The position numbers were made by a program, and so were the translations under genes. A stretch of 64,000 nt of DNA, from NCBI GenBank assembly GCA_038501785.1, contig JBAMJR010000170.1, forward strand, positions 1,832,501 through 1,896,500, in the 5' to 3' direction. Source of the DNA: Myoxocephalus aenaeus (Eukaryota > Chordata > Actinopteri > Perciformes > Cottidae). Below are positions 48,370 through 61,300 of the stretch, piece by piece (position 1 is the first letter of the stretch; every line of letters starts with the position of its first letter). Below the pieces are notes generated by a model, which worked only from the letters and a program-made list of their open reading frames with translations, ran no database searches and had not been told where the DNA came from.

Positions 48370-49830
48370 TTGATGCACCTAATTAGTTTTAAGGATGTAA
48401 ATAAGGCGCCGGACATTGTTGGGCTGTCTTGGCTGACACGCCTTTGCAGTGTCGCATGGGGGTCGGGAACAGTGCCCATGGACTGGCAGACCGGGGTGGT
48501 GGTTCCCATCTTCAAGAAGGGGGACCGGAGAGTGTGCTCGAACTATCGTGGTATCACACTGCTCAGCCTCCCGGGAAAAGCTTATGCCAGGGTGCTGGAA
48601 AGGAGGCTCCGACCGCTTGTCGAACCTCAGATTCAAGACGAACAGTGTGGATTCCATCCCGGCCGTGGAACAGTGGACCAGCTCTTTACCCTCGCAAGAC
48701 TACTGGAGGGGTCCTGGGAGTTTGCCCAACCAGTCTACATGTGCTTTGTAGACTTGGAGAAGGCATTCGACCGGGTCCCTCGGGGGGTTTTGTGGGGGGT
48801 GCTGCGGGAGTATGGGGTGCCGGACCCGTTGGCACGGGCCATCCGGTCTCTGTACGCCTGCAGTAGGAGCTGTGTTCGTATCCTCGGTAGTAAGTCAGAC
48901 ACATTCCCGGTGGGTGTTGGCCTCCACCAGGGCTGCCCTTTATCACCGGTCCTGTTCGTGACTTTCACGGACAGGATATCTAGGCGCAGCCAGGGGGTGG
49001 AGAAGATCCGGTTCGTGAGTCTCGGGATCGCATCTCTGCTGTTCGCAGATGATGTGGTCCTGTTTGCCTCCTCGGACCGTGACCTCCAGCATTCACTGGG
49101 GCGTTTTGCAGCCGAGTGTGAAGCGGCAGGGATGAGAGTTAGCACCTCCAAATCTGAGGCCATGGTGCTCTGCCGGAAACCGGTGGATTGCTCCCTCCAG
49201 GTGGGCACAAACTGCCTACCCCAAGCGAAGGAGTTCAAGTATCTCGGGGTCTTGTTCACGAGTGAGGGTAAGGTGGAGCGTGAGATTGATAGGCGGATCG
49301 TTGCGGCTGCAGCAGTAAAACAGGCGCTGTACCGGTCCGTCTTGGTGAAGAGGCAGCTGAGCCGGAAGGCAAAGCTCTCCATTTACTGGTCGGTCTACGT
49401 TCCAACCCTCACCTATGGTCACGAACTCTGGGTCGTGACCGAAAGAACGAGGTCTCGGATACAAGCGGCCGAAATGAGCTTCCTCCGTAGGGTGGTCGGG
49501 CTCAGCCTTAGAGATAGGGTAAGGAGCTCGGACATCAGGGGGGAGCTTGGAGTCGAGTCGCTGCTCCTTCGTGTCGAAAGGAGTCAGCTGAGGTGGTTCG
49601 GGCATCTAGTCAGGATGCCTCCTGGACGCCTCCCATTAGAGGTTTTCCAGGCACGTCCAACTGGTAGGAGACCCCGGGGAAGACCGAGGACACGCTGGAG
49701 GGATTATATCTCCCGGCTGGCCTTGGAACGCCTCGGGATCCCCCAGGATGAGCTGGAAAGTGTTGCGGGTGAGAGGGAAGCCTGGGTCGGTCTGCTGAAC
49801 CTGCTGCCACCGCGACCCGACCCCGGATAA
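48370..49830 (+). CDS. LINE reverse transcriptase, open frame of a truncated element
   Basis: A 486-codon open frame; the first 8-14 residues come from the flank, not the element. Visible blocks are NYRGITLLSLPGKAYARVL, QCGFHPGRGTVDQL, FVDLEKAFDRVPRG (motif A with catalytic Asp), GLHQGCPLSPVLF (motif B), SLLFADDVVLFAS (motif C, catalytic FADD), TSKSEAMVLC, and FKYLGVLFTSEG. After these come YGHELWVVTERTRSR, LRWFGHLVRMP and the basic GRRPRGRPRTRWRDYI. Catalytic residues are intact with no stop or frameshift, so insertion is probably recent. Without its 5' part it should not be autonomous. Confidence 0.9.
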   Translation: MMHLISFKDVNKAPDIVGLSWLTRLCSVAWGSGTVPMDWQTGVVVPIFKKGDRRVCSNYRGITLLSLPGKAYARVLERRLRPLVEPQIQDEQCGFHPGRGTVDQLFTLARLLEGSWEFAQPVYMCFVDLEKAFDRVPRGVLWGVLREYGVPDPLARAIRSLYACSRSCVRILGSKSDTFPVGVGLHQGCPLSPVLFVTFTDRISRRSQGVEKIRFVSLGIASLLFADDVVLFASSDRDLQHSLGRFAAECEAAGMRVSTSKSEAMVLCRKPVDCSLQVGTNCLPQAKEFKYLGVLFTSEGKVEREIDRRIVAAAAVKQALYRSVLVKRQLSRKAKLSIYWSVYVPTLTYGHELWVVTERTRSRIQAAEMSFLRRVVGLSLRDRVRSSDIRGELGVESLLLRVERSQLRWFGHLVRMPPGRLPLEVFQARPTGRRPRGRPRTRWRDYISRLALERLGIPQDELESVAGEREAWVGLLNLLPPRPDPG

Positions 49831-49838
49831 GCGGACTA
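48395..49838 (+). mobile_element. 5'-truncated non-LTR retrotransposon (LINE), fish RTE/Rex-like
   Basis: The segment is GC-rich against AT-rich flanks and encodes the reverse transcriptase and C-terminal part of a LINE. The endonuclease and the start of the RT domain are missing, as expected for target-primed truncation. It ends just after the stop codon (GACCCGACCCCGGATAAGCG). The simple-repeat tail usual in this kind of element is not seen, so the 3' end may also be lost. The exact clade is not certain. Confidence 0.85.
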
Positions 49839-52800
49839 ATTCTACATCCCCACCTCACACTGATCTCAGACACTTCTTACTATTGGAGTGAGTCTTACGG
49901 CAGAGTATAAAAGAGACAACAGCTCTACAACCGGTGTTGTTCAGTGTCCTTCGTGCCATCGTGCACAGGAAGAAGCACACACTATGTGTGTTCAACTATT
50001 CTTTTCTCGTGTTTACTGCAGCGCTTTCACGATCAGTCTTCATTGAACCCGGCAGCTAGTTTTACAGTCCGACTTTGTTTACAATACATAGGGGCTCAGC
50101 AGAAAAATGACCTTTCACGTTATTTCATTTTTGTAAACTTGAGGGCGTTACGATTTCTCTAAGAGACCTTGAGGAGTGGAATAGAATAGACGAATCGGTA
50201 TAGCTCGCTTTCATTAATCACACAAATACTCTCGCTCTCGTTCCAGCATCTTTCATTTGCTGTGTCCCGGCTCAGGACAGTGCAATAATGTCTAACAGCG
50301 GCCTTGTGTAGAGGCGAGGGATCGTCTGGCCGCATCCCACATCAAGCTGTTTACCCAGCTGCCGCTCCGCCACGAGAACCTGCTGTTGTATGGAAACAGG
50401 CTTTGTCTGTTACACCTGCACTGTGCTAATGGGAGGCATGACCTTCTGACATGGGTCCTCATTATTACTGTTGACCAAAACCATCTCATAAATGACTTAC
50501 TGCACACTGGAAATAATAAAAGCTGCATGTGGATCCACAGAGAATATCTTATAATCTTAATATTAATATCTTAATCTTAATATTTATAATATTACATTAC
50601 TCGTTCAGTGTTCAACTGATGTAACGCAAGGTGGCATCAAATTGTGAAGCAGTCAAAAGGAAACGATGATCGCCATCGTTTATTCATAAAAGCGCCGACA
50701 AAACCAGACAATAGCTCTTTCATGCTTTGCAGGTATTTGGTCATAAACCAAAGGGTTGGACACATTGAAATTTGGACCTGAGGAAAAGATCAAAAGTCTG
50801 AGGATCACCGGATTTATTACGATTCGTCCTGACGGAAACACGAATGTCTGTGCCAAATTTCATGGCAATCCATCTGAGCCATTTCACTCAAACCTCTTTC
50901 AACCTGAAGCTGGGAAACAACAAAAACCACAAGAGTCATTCATCTGCAGGGCAGCACAGATGTGTGTACAAATGTCAGAGAAATCTATCCCATACTTTGA
51001 GATATTTCAATCTGGACCAAAGTGATGGACCGCCAAAGTATTTCCATCTCTACAGCCGGCGTGACTAAAAACAATCGAGCTGTCAGATATAATTTGGAGC
51101 CATTATCTTGAGATGACACGAATATGCTTCTGTGTGAAGCCTTATTTCTGTATGTTTAACCAGCAGTTTTGTCCTAAAATGCTCAAGGCTCAAAGATATT
51201 TGTTTGTTTAAACAACGCATCCCGAAAAACTAAAATGTTAAAATGTCTGGTGATAATCTATTATATAAAATTCTGTCGACAAATTTCATGAAAAGACCCA
51301 ATTGTTATCCAAAAACTATTCAAACACATCAATGAGCCACTCCGGGTGACCTTCATTACCATGAACACACACACACGCCTCAATAATACACACACACTCA
51401 CACTCACTTGAGCACCAAACGTGGATTAATCTGTCGATGAAAATAGTCCCAAACAACTGCACTATGTCTCAATACTGTTTGCAAAGAAATACATTTGAAA
51501 AAGTCTAACTGGTGTGTGACCTAAGTATCCCCAATGTACGTGGGGTTGCAAGCCACTGAGTGAGTTGTCCAAAAAGAAATGAGGCGGACTAACACATTGT
51601 TGGTGTTTTCATGAGATTTTACTAGCAATAAGAAAACTATGAGCATTGTTGGCTTATCTTGTGGCCCCGATTTATCGAGGGCCACAAGATATCAGAATGT
51701 TGAACTGAATTCAAATATGAGCAAATCTGTTATGCCGTTTGAGTGTATCAAACAGACAGGATTTGCATTTAGGTCAGAAATCAATTAACATTTAGCCGGT
51801 GCCCAGTGATCCACTGGCTGAATGCACTAATCCATTTCCAACCGCTCTGAAATACACTCGAGTGGAATCTGCAGAATGTATCTGGAGATGTTGAAGAACG
51901 TCTTACCGCTTACACTGCTCTGCCCTCCATCAACAGGGATTGTCGGTGTCTTTTGCCCATCGTCACAGTCTTGTTATTCATATCGAGTCGTTCCTGGTCA
52001 TTCAGTCCTTAGTAGACTAGTAGATACTTTTCAAGGATCTAAAAGGTCCTAAAGACCTGCGAAGATTAGGCACATTTGTCCGAATGAAAAAGTAACAAGA
52101 CCTGGGACGAGGGCTGCTGGTGGTCGCCGCGGTAAACACACTCTCCAATTGGCTGCATAGTATTAACTGATGCACGGTTGATGTAGTGAATGAAATGCGG
52201 AGTAAATCCTCGGTTGAGTGTTTGTTATATGTATTTGTGCTTTAGAGCGTATCCGCCATGAAACAATCAGTAAATAATTTTGTTTTTCATCCACTCTCTC
52301 TCTCTCCTACCGCTCGTCATTTTTTTTTTTTTTAGAATGAGTCCGGAAGCCGAGAGCAAAGCCAAATTTGACATTTAATGTTAACTAACAAAGAAAGATC
52401 CCCTCGTCCTAACATGCTAGAGCGCTTCCTTGTGTTATGACGGAGGCGGTACCTGAGCTGAAGCAGCTTCGCTGTGCGTGTTTGACCAATCAGCAACGGC
52501 CACATATGTACATATACAATAAATAAGATAAAGACATTAAAGACAACAGACTGTCACAACGCTCTGGTCCCTGAGGGTTGCCTAACTATAGAAAATGCTC
52601 AAATTAATCATTTTGTCATATTGGTCGATATTAAACGACAAAAGACTTATTTTGTGTTGTTAATGTTTACTTCATGTCATACTGGGGAAACTTCAAAAAC
52701 CAGCCGTGTGTGAGACAGTATGACCTCCATGATCTCTGAAATGTACTTTTTAAACTGCCTGCCACTGTGACGGGTAAGTTTTATGTTTTTGTCTGCCACT

Positions 52801-54867
52801 CAGACATTTGAACATGCACTTTTTAAATCAATGCACTAAATAAAAGGAATATGGACATAATTCAATAGGAACGTCGTCGGCCAGTGTTCAAATTACACCA
52901 TGTCTTTCAGGGGGAGACCTATTCTTGGGAGATGGGAAGCGGTTTTGAAGCAAGACGCGGGATCTTGAGCAGCTGCAGTGTCTTGAGCCAACAGCAGTGC
53001 TTTTATCCAAATGTGTAGCTCTATCCAGTCACACGCAAACCGTGCTAAACGTGCCTTTCTGTTGTGTGTTTTCTCTGAGGATTTACCCACCGCTGCCAAC
53101 AACTTACCCACATTTGGCAGCTGCTAATTTCAGAACCTGCTCTGTCTGTTCTATCATATTTGATATTAGACAAGAAGAAAAAATCTAAACGTGGCTGTGC
53201 CGGCTGAGAGAGGTCCTTCTTAGTTTTCCTCCACGCGAGACATGATTCCACTTAACCTTCTGAACTAACAGTCTCACTTCGTCTCAACTACGGGCTGCAA
53301 AAAAAACTTCTGCTGTATTTAAAACTAACTCACGTTCCAGCTGTGAAATCCTCCATCTAACGTTTGGTTAAGCCCCAAATTGAATACAGCAGGGTAACCA
53401 GTGTATTCCTACACATACGGATTTGTGTTATACTCTGACATTGTACATTTTCAGAAGGTAGGGAGAAGTTGGTGTTCTTACACAGAATTTCAAGCAGTGT
53501 GTGCAACCGAGATGTTTCCTCGTCAGGTCAAAGGTTCTTGAACACCTCCGCATGAGTTAGTTTTTTTTATTTCCAGTGTTTCAAGGATTCTTGGCCTGGG
53601 TTATGAAACCTCCCACTATTATTCATTGATTATGTAGCAGTACATTAAGGTGCCTAATGATTCAAGGCTGGCATGAGAATAAATGTCCCGTTCACAGAGA
53701 CAGAACAATGCTGCTGTGAGTAATTAAAAAAGGCTTCCCGGGGATTTCAGAACTCTCTCAATTTAAAATATTAATTGTTGACATAAACACTCGATAGACC
53801 CGAATCTAGAGATGATACGGAGTCTTGAAGGAGGGTGGGGTTGTTATTGTTCCAAATTGACGTGGCGTTCACGTTTACTTTCCTAGTTTGTATTTTTCTG
53901 ATTATTATTATTTTCCCTTTTACTCTAAATTGGACAATTATTTACTGAATGGACATCATGCTGTATTTAAGAATACTTGAAACGAGCAATTAAGACCATG
54001 AATTAATGTTTACTGAAGAAATAAATCAAGCAAGGTAGGTCATTTTTCTCCTAGACTTCGATAAAAAAAAATAAAAAAAAATCACACTTTTTTTGGCAAC
54101 AAGACAAGACGCCCCCCTGCTGGCCATTAGAAAGATTGCAGGTTTAGCCTAGCGGCTAGCTGACGCCTCCTTGCTCACAGCTTGTTTACTTGGTTTAAGT
54201 CACATCATCTCCAAACAGAACACCTCGGTCGAATTTCAGCCTGCGCACAGGTTTTTTTTGTGCAGATTTTTGAATGCCGTCTCACCGTCCGTGGGTGAGA
54301 CGAGGGAGAAGTGGTTGGAGGATTTGTAGAAACGGGGGATATCAGGGCCCTTTCATACAGTCGCTCCTCCAAAGCATTCGTAGTGGACGGACGCAGTCGT
54401 GTGATGAATGAAAAGAGGAGCACTTGTGAGTGAAGAGCGCACGATTGTCGGATTGTCCATTTTGTGAGGTTACAAAAAATTGTAAAGCGTCTCCTCTCGA
54501 TTTCACCGCTGAGGTTTCAAACACTTATCGGTGATCCAACAAGGATCTCATCTGAAGCACACCGAGACCTTAACCACTATGTTTCTGCCTTTCAACAAGC
54601 ATTTTCATGAACATACAGTATTTCAGTGCTTATCAGGTCACAACAACACACACTTGACTGCCGCCATTGAAATGCTGCTGGAACAGTATGCGATCTTAAC
54701 ATCTAAACAATGTGTCACTTCTAGTCTACTCTCTGATGGATTAAGACATAATTTACCCGCATGGCACATCAGAAAATGTGCGTCTGCTGGATGTGTAATT
54801 TGGCAGCTGTTTGCTAACATGTCAGCCATAATAATTTAATAAGATGATTATATGCGATTTGTGTGTT
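49839..54867. other. non-coding DNA between LINE and a repeat fragment
   Basis: It includes the repeat copy at 50625-51030. The remainder is AT-rich with short CA runs near 51365-51400 and nothing else recognised. Confidence 0.5.
50625..51030 (+). repeat. teleost interspersed repeat (AAATTTCATGGCAATCC family)
   Basis: It contains TTTGCAGGTATTTGGTCATA, AAGTCTGAGGATCACC, CCAAATTTCATGGCAATCC, and TTTGAGATATTTCAATCTGG followed by ACCAAAGTGATGGACCG, the order of a widespread teleost repeat. This is the longest of three copies in the window. Confidence 0.65.
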
Positions 54868-54985
54868 TAAATGGTAAATGGATTTGTATTTATAGAGACT
54901 TTCCAGTCTTCCGACCTCTCAAAGCGCTGTACACTACCTAACGACATTCACCCATCACACACCGAAGACCGCATATGGGAAGTGG
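54868..54985 (+). repeat. truncated teleost repeat (TTTATAGAGACTTTCCAGTC type)
   Basis: AATGGTAAATGGATTTGTAT, TCTCAAAGCGCTGTACACTA and ACATTCACCCATCACACACC occur in the order of a widespread fish repeat found at the 3' ends of retroelements. Confidence 0.6.
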
Positions 54986-55282
54986 TCGTAGTCTTGACAT
55001 CACCCGTTGGTTTGTGAACTGCGGTTTTCAAGACGCGAGTTCGGCAATTTGGATTTAGGATGTTGCTTTATGGTCCATTTTACTCTAAATGGGACCATCA
55101 TTTACAAAATGAACACCACAATGTTGTAATAAATCAAGAGAGAAGCATTTTCTCATAGCTTCCATACAATCTGACTTGTTTCTTGCAACCAGAGGGATCG
55201 CCCCCTGCTGGCCGGTGGAGTGAATGCAAGAAACCTCCGCAGTGGCTTCCCCTGTCAGACCCGGAGATTGCCGCCACTCACA

Positions 55283-55284
<2 letters not shown>

Positions 55285-55316
<32 letters not shown>
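55285..55316. repeat. (CA)n microsatellite
   Basis: About 16 CA units, preceded by CACTCACACTC. Confidence 0.97.
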
Positions 55317-55317
<1 letters not shown>

Positions 55318-55997
55318 CCGCTTGTACATGTTAACAGCATGCTATGAGGCCAACAAATTAAACACTTTAACGCTTTAAAGCATAAAGCTTGACACTATTG
55401 TAACAAAAACATATAGATTGGATAGTAACAGTAAACTCAAGGGGTCAAGATTAATACATCAAACTGTCAATTTGCCATTGAGCTGATGTCACTGTTAAAA
55501 CTCCTGCATCATCATTTGAACAACACATTGTCAAGGTATGAGAATGCTAATAAATAGACCTGATTCATACACAGCAGTCATGGTGTCTGCCTCTACCTTT
55601 AAGAGAATACGGTGATCTCTACCTGCATCAAAATGGCCTTTTCCCGTGGAAGAGAGGAGCCCGCAATCAAGTGATTATTAGCCTACTGGTGAGAAGCACT
55701 TACTGTCCCTCTGTCTTTTTTCAGCAAGACGAATCACAAGGCCGGGCTGGCAGAGCCGACATACCTCAACCTCCACAAGCTCACGGCGAAGCTGCTTGGC
55801 CGCCGTTCCAGGATAGATTGTGAAAGGTCGGAATAGCTCACCTGTGAGAATGAGGGCTCATACGCTGTGAATCGGCTAACGGCCGAAAATAATAGGTGAT
55901 TATCTGTGACCCCGCTGGTCTTGGGTGGACAGCTTATACGTACATGTGTGCATGCACTTAAGCACAGTATTCTTGTGTCGTTTCTCCTCCTAAACTG

Positions 55998-56004
<7 letters not shown>

Positions 56005-56070
<66 letters not shown>

Positions 56071-56111
56071 TATACACACACACACACACATACACATACA
56101 CACACACACAC
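56005..56111. repeat. compound (TA)n-(CA)n microsatellite
   Basis: About 28 TA units, then CA units broken by TATA and TACATA. The TA part can extrude a cruciform. Confidence 0.97.
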
Positions 56112-57724
56112 CTTGTGTTCTTTAATCGTATTCTTTATTTTTATTTCTGCATCTGTATTTATATCTGTCTTTGTGCTGCTTCAACACCTGCATTTCACCT
56201 CATTGAAGGCTTATCTTCTAGGCAAATAAACAATTCAACAACTCTGACTGTCAATATGAATATTATATTGCACAAACTGGATTAGAGGTAAAGCACCTTC
56301 AATGTTGGTAAAGATGCTTGGACACATTTATCAAGATTTAACATCAAATACAAGCATTAGCTATTCATTTAATGTAATTTAAGCGTTTCGGTTCCCCTGT
56401 TATTCCAACAGTGTTCTCCTACCACAGTAAAACGCCAGGGTCCATAAGAAGAAGAAAAACAGCTTTTTTTCTAAGAGTGGTTTGGTTTTGAATACCAATT
56501 GATACTCAGCCCAAACAAATAACACATTAGGCCTAAAGCTGCTTGTCCAAGACGCTTTCTCTATTCCAATGAGACAGGACTCCATAATTGGTGTGGGGTT
56601 TACCTCGTCTGCCAGCAGTCTGGTTGCCGCCTTGAGAATGTGTGACAGGCAGAATAACCAAATGTGAATCAACGCAACACCCTCTGGCCGGGATGCACCT
56701 GAGGTCTGCATGGACACACAGAGAATCCTTAGAGAATCCAGCTGTTGCCTCCTCACATGTGGAAAACCTCCCCTGCCTTAATACAATTGAATTGTCGAAT
56801 GCATTTGATGGAAAGCTCTGCTATCACATGACAGCCATGGCTTTGCAAACACAGCCTGTCGTGTCTATGACCTGAGCAAACAGCAGCAGACAACAGAACA
56901 ATTAGCTTCCCAAATAGACGTAATGTTATCAGCGTTTTTGCAGTCCAATAAAACTGTGGCCCCCGATACGCCTAATAAATGGAAAGAACGTCACGCAAAA
57001 CTTAATTTAGAAATGTGGTATTTTAATGTATCAATCTTCACTGACAAGCAACAGTGAGACTTCTTGTGAAATAAAACACAGCTTCTGAATCCATAGGGGC
57101 GACGTTATATTTCGGCATACAGCGAACACACCGAGCAACAATTATTTCAGTCGCATTTTAAACTTTTATAAATGATTCGCATGGTCGCTGCCGCCCTCCG
57201 CGGTGCATTTGATTGGAAAAGACCCGAAGAAACTGCAGGGGAAAGCAGGACAAAAGTTGGGACTTTTGCAAAAATAATTATAACGCATTGAGGCTTCTTT
57301 ACACGCCGAATGAACGCACGGCGTCCAAACACTTGAAATACACATTTTATTTAGTTTAATATGTTGTGTATTTTCGGTAATAATAAAAAAAAACATTAAA
57401 TTGCTCTTTTTCTTAATGGCGTTTGGCGCGACGTTCCCTCTGAAAACATCACGCATCAGTCTACCTGAACTGCCGACACCACATCAAAGCTTGATGATGT
57501 CTAATTGTGAGAGGGAGGGGGGCGGGGGCAGAACGCAAACTGCCAAGCACGAGCGCACATTTATAATCATCCAATATCTACATTTTGGATCAAATATATA
57601 ATCACAAAAACATTTCCTCCATGCACGAATGAATAAAAAGGCAGCCACCATAGCAGAGGGCAGACCGCGCAACGTAACACGGCAGACAAGGCACGAGAGC
57701 AACAGGCGACACAAGTCTCCTCAC

Positions 57725-57860
57725 CTGCAGACAGAGTCATGAGCTGAAGGAATGGCAACGTTCATGTCACATGAAGCAGTTCAGACCGGCTGTGAAGGCA
57801 GCCTGCCTGCTGAAGTATCCGCTCACTGATGGACAAGTCGCAGTGTGAATTCGCATCTTT
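57725..57860 (-). other. candidate 5' UTR exon of the LRRC3B-like gene
   Basis: On the minus strand CTCTGTCTGCAG|GTGAGG is a strong donor at 57725/57724 with a moderately CpG-containing sequence upstream. The LRRC3B-like coding exon has an orphan acceptor at 45757, so a non-coding exon is needed somewhere to the right. The upstream end is arbitrary and the link is speculative. Confidence 0.2.
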
Positions 57861-58184
57861 TACCTTTCAGTATAAAACACTGCACAGGAGTGAATGGGGA
57901 GAAAGGGAGGGGTCCTCTGTGTGAAGTGGCCCGGGGACAAAGACAAGCGCACATCCGGTCTGCGCCTTCAGTGTAAAACCTGAATGCAAGTTGATGTAAG
58001 AATGAAATAACTGCGAGGTGATGTAAAACCCATACTTGAACCCATACTTAAGGGAGAATTAACCAAATGTAACTACACATGTATTGAGGGTCTTGTTCTG
58101 GGTCTTTTTGTGTTTTTTAATTCAGCATTTATAGCAATGTTTTTTTGTATTCTTAATTCTAATTCAATTTCTTTCTTCTTTTTT

Positions 58185-58309
58185 TTTCTTTTTTTTTACC
58201 TTAAGTTAATTGTAATTCTGTAAGGAGGACCTAGCTAAATAAGTTTTTCATTGTACCGAGTAACTGTCTGTTATCTGTGCATATGACAATACAAATATCA
58301 TGAATCTTG
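58185..58309 (+). repeat. 3' tail of a non-LTR retroelement, copy B
   Basis: AAGGAGGACCTAGC, TTTTTCATTGTACCGAGTAA and TTATCTGTGCATATGACAAT match the inverted copy at 15951-16075 in order and spacing. Confidence 0.7.
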
Positions 58310-61300
58310 TAAAAAGATATGATTGATCATATAGTTGTTTGTGTTTTCTCAGCAAGCGACTAAAACTAATTACCAACCACAGAAGATTAAGGAACCCAAA
58401 GCAAGGACTGGACTTTGTATCATCATTTCTCAACTCATCTCCATTATGCAGGGCCGGATGAACCTGTTTGGAGGCTGCACAGGAAAGGTAAGATGCTGAG
58501 CCTACTGTATATAGCCTATATCTAATACAGTGCACACAGCACAACAGTGCTCCGAAATATAAATAAAAACGTTGAATTTACAGTAACAAATTACTGTTGA
58601 ATAAATCTGTTTTATATTTAGGCTCAGAAAGTGTAGGCAAATATCATGGTTGTATCCCACTGGCTCCCTCTTTGCCAGTTTGATTAGCTGAAGAAGGCCA
58701 TGGGATGAGGTCAAAAGCTCCAGAAAAAGCTACTATAACGTAAGAATGTATTGTCAAAAGTCTTAAAATGTAATTTTAAAGCAGGCAAGATAAGGTTTGA
58801 GTTGCGGCAAGACAACATGATTCGTATATTTATAATAATGATTAGTTTATCTTATTTTATTCACGCCATTTAATTTATAATTTATAAATACGTTTTTTCA
58901 TTTGATCTTTATTCAATTGTGACAGTAGAGACAGGAAACAGGAAAACATGGGGAGAAAGAGTTTTGTTTGCGTTTGTTGTCTTTACTTAATCACTTTGAA
59001 TGACCTCTGTGATTTAAAAATACAAATTCACCTGTCTTACCTTGCGTTCCACAGTACTGCACTTTAAAGGCCCGAACACATGCATTCAATCACATTGTCC
59101 TCCAATCCTCAATATGAGATTAGACGATATACAAGATCGCTAACCTGTCGATCAGATAAACAGTTGAAACACTCCCAACGCTCCCCGAAGTGGCTCACGC
59201 TTTGCTTTTATTTTGAAAGCAGGATCCCCTTGTTTCCGGTCGCGCCGTGGCTGACTGCAGCAGCTTGATGCAGCTGTGGCGTTCACCATGTAGAGAGCAG
59301 ATGAAATGAATGGGAAGTCATCATGTGGCACGCAGGCAATATATCTTGCTTTTGTGTGTGGTAATGCCAATTAATTTCCAAAGAACAGCTATTGCACTGA
59401 TCTATTATAATTTTTTAGTATTGCTGTTGGTGTCATGTGGTTGCTGTTTGGGGGTGGGGGGATTATTTGAAGGACCAACAGCTGCTGGTGCCCTGCAACA
59501 TACCAGGGAGTACAGACAGGCTTTCTATATCTATAACTATATACTTGCTGTATCTATGCACCATGTTACCGCTTTATTCCTGCCGCTGAATGTGAAACCG
59601 TGTTGTGGAAAATCAAAGTTATAAGTGGTATTTAATCATGAAATTGCCCTGGTGTTTCAGCGGGTCACAGCGACCCAAAGAGAACCAGGTCACAGCACCG
59701 CACATTTCTGCCAATCATGTCCGCGGCCGTGTGCCTGGCAGCCAATCATCCCCCACCCTCAGTCAAACACAGCACATGCAGTAATTCAGCTATTACCCAG
59801 GTGTTGTCCACCTCTGATAAAAAGGCAATCATGCAGATTATGAGGGAATGGGCCGCTGAGCACAGACATGGAAAAGGCCCCCATTTGTATTGTGCTAAGT
59901 GTCTCTTTGTAATCGTTACGCATCTCTCTGTGGTTTTGTGTCTCTTTGTTGTCATTTTGTGTCTCTTTGTAGTCTATTGCATCCCTTTAAGTCACCTTGT
60001 GTCTCTTAGTGGTTGTTTTTAGTCTCTTTGTAGTCATTTTGTGTCTCTTTGTAGTCATTTTGTGTCTCTTTGTAGTCATTTTGCATCCATTTAAGTCATC
60101 TTGTGTCTCTTTGTAGTTGTCTTGTGTCTCTTAGTGGTTGTTTTTAGTCTCTTTGTAGTCATTTTGTGTCTCTTTGTAGTCATTTTGCATCCGTTTAAGT
60201 CATCTTGTGTCTCTTTGTAGTCATTTTGTGTGGCTTTGCAGTTGCTTTATGTCTTTTTGTTGTCATGTTATGTCTCTGTGTAGTTGTTTTGCTCCCTTTC
60301 ATAGTTATTGTGAGTGGCTTTGTGTCTCTATGCAGATTTTTTTAAATTTCTTTGTCATTGTTTTTGTTTCTTTTTAGTCTTAATATGTATACACAGTGTA
60401 ATTGGAGCTGCGATGTTGGAGTGCAATTTTACGTGTGTTTGGATTATTTTTTGTGCAGTTTGTATGCATTTATTTCTAGTTAGAGAAACACTTCTTTTAA
60501 GGCAAGTCTAGTAATTATTTTTGCAACCTTGCCTGAACCTGAGCGTTGACCATGCCCCTTCAGTCTTTCCCCTCCAAGTGGATCAATGTATCAACGAAGT
60601 GGTCAGATATTACTTATCCGGACTCCTATACACGCTTTGATTGAACGTCACCAGGTATTGTGAAGCTAAGTGTTGTCTGTAAATGACCAACCAACTGTTT
60701 GATCGAGGCTGAGACTCAGCCGGAGACGCCAGTCTGCTGCTCTTCTGTGTGACTGTACTGCAGCAGCCTCCCACTCAAGCTAGCCATCCATCAGTAGTAA
60801 CTGTCACCAGCATCATTTCCCCATTTACCACACTGACAGTGAATATTCACGTATCTTATGTGCCTCAAATCTTAGTGTGAAAGCCACGGTTATTAATATT
60901 GTCTTCAAAAAGGAATTTACCCTGCTGCCAAAATGAAGAATCACCATTCTGTGGAGGCTCACACATTCCTCAGCTCTGGATGCGTACCGGTGGTATTGTG
61001 CATGACATGGATTTACACTCCAGTGAATCAAGTGAGAGATTTTGCTGTACATCAGATTGATCCATCTTCGGCGCAGGTCCTTTACAGTGTTGTGACCTAT
61101 TAGGTCCCAAAATCCCATTCCATGTGAGTCATGGCTTTGCATGTCCTGTCATCCCCTAACACACTCGCCAGAGTCGCTCCAATTAGCTGTCAAAGCGGTC
61201 CTCTTCTTTAAAGCCAATCCTGCTCTCTTCTCAAATTGTGTATTTCGGGCAGTCATCTGTGCTCTTTAATTTTCGTCTATAAGCTTTAACAAACCTTAAG

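Larger units (their letters stand above)
54986..58184. other. non-coding DNA with microsatellites
   Basis: It holds CA (55285-55316) and TA/CA (56005-56111) tracts and a possible non-coding first exon on the minus strand ending at 57725. CpG density is somewhat raised around 57640-57740. No coding exon was recognised. Confidence 0.45.

Noticed and set aside
48735..49382. 215-codon minus-strand frame inside the LINE
   Set aside because: It is the antisense shadow of the conserved reverse transcriptase frame.
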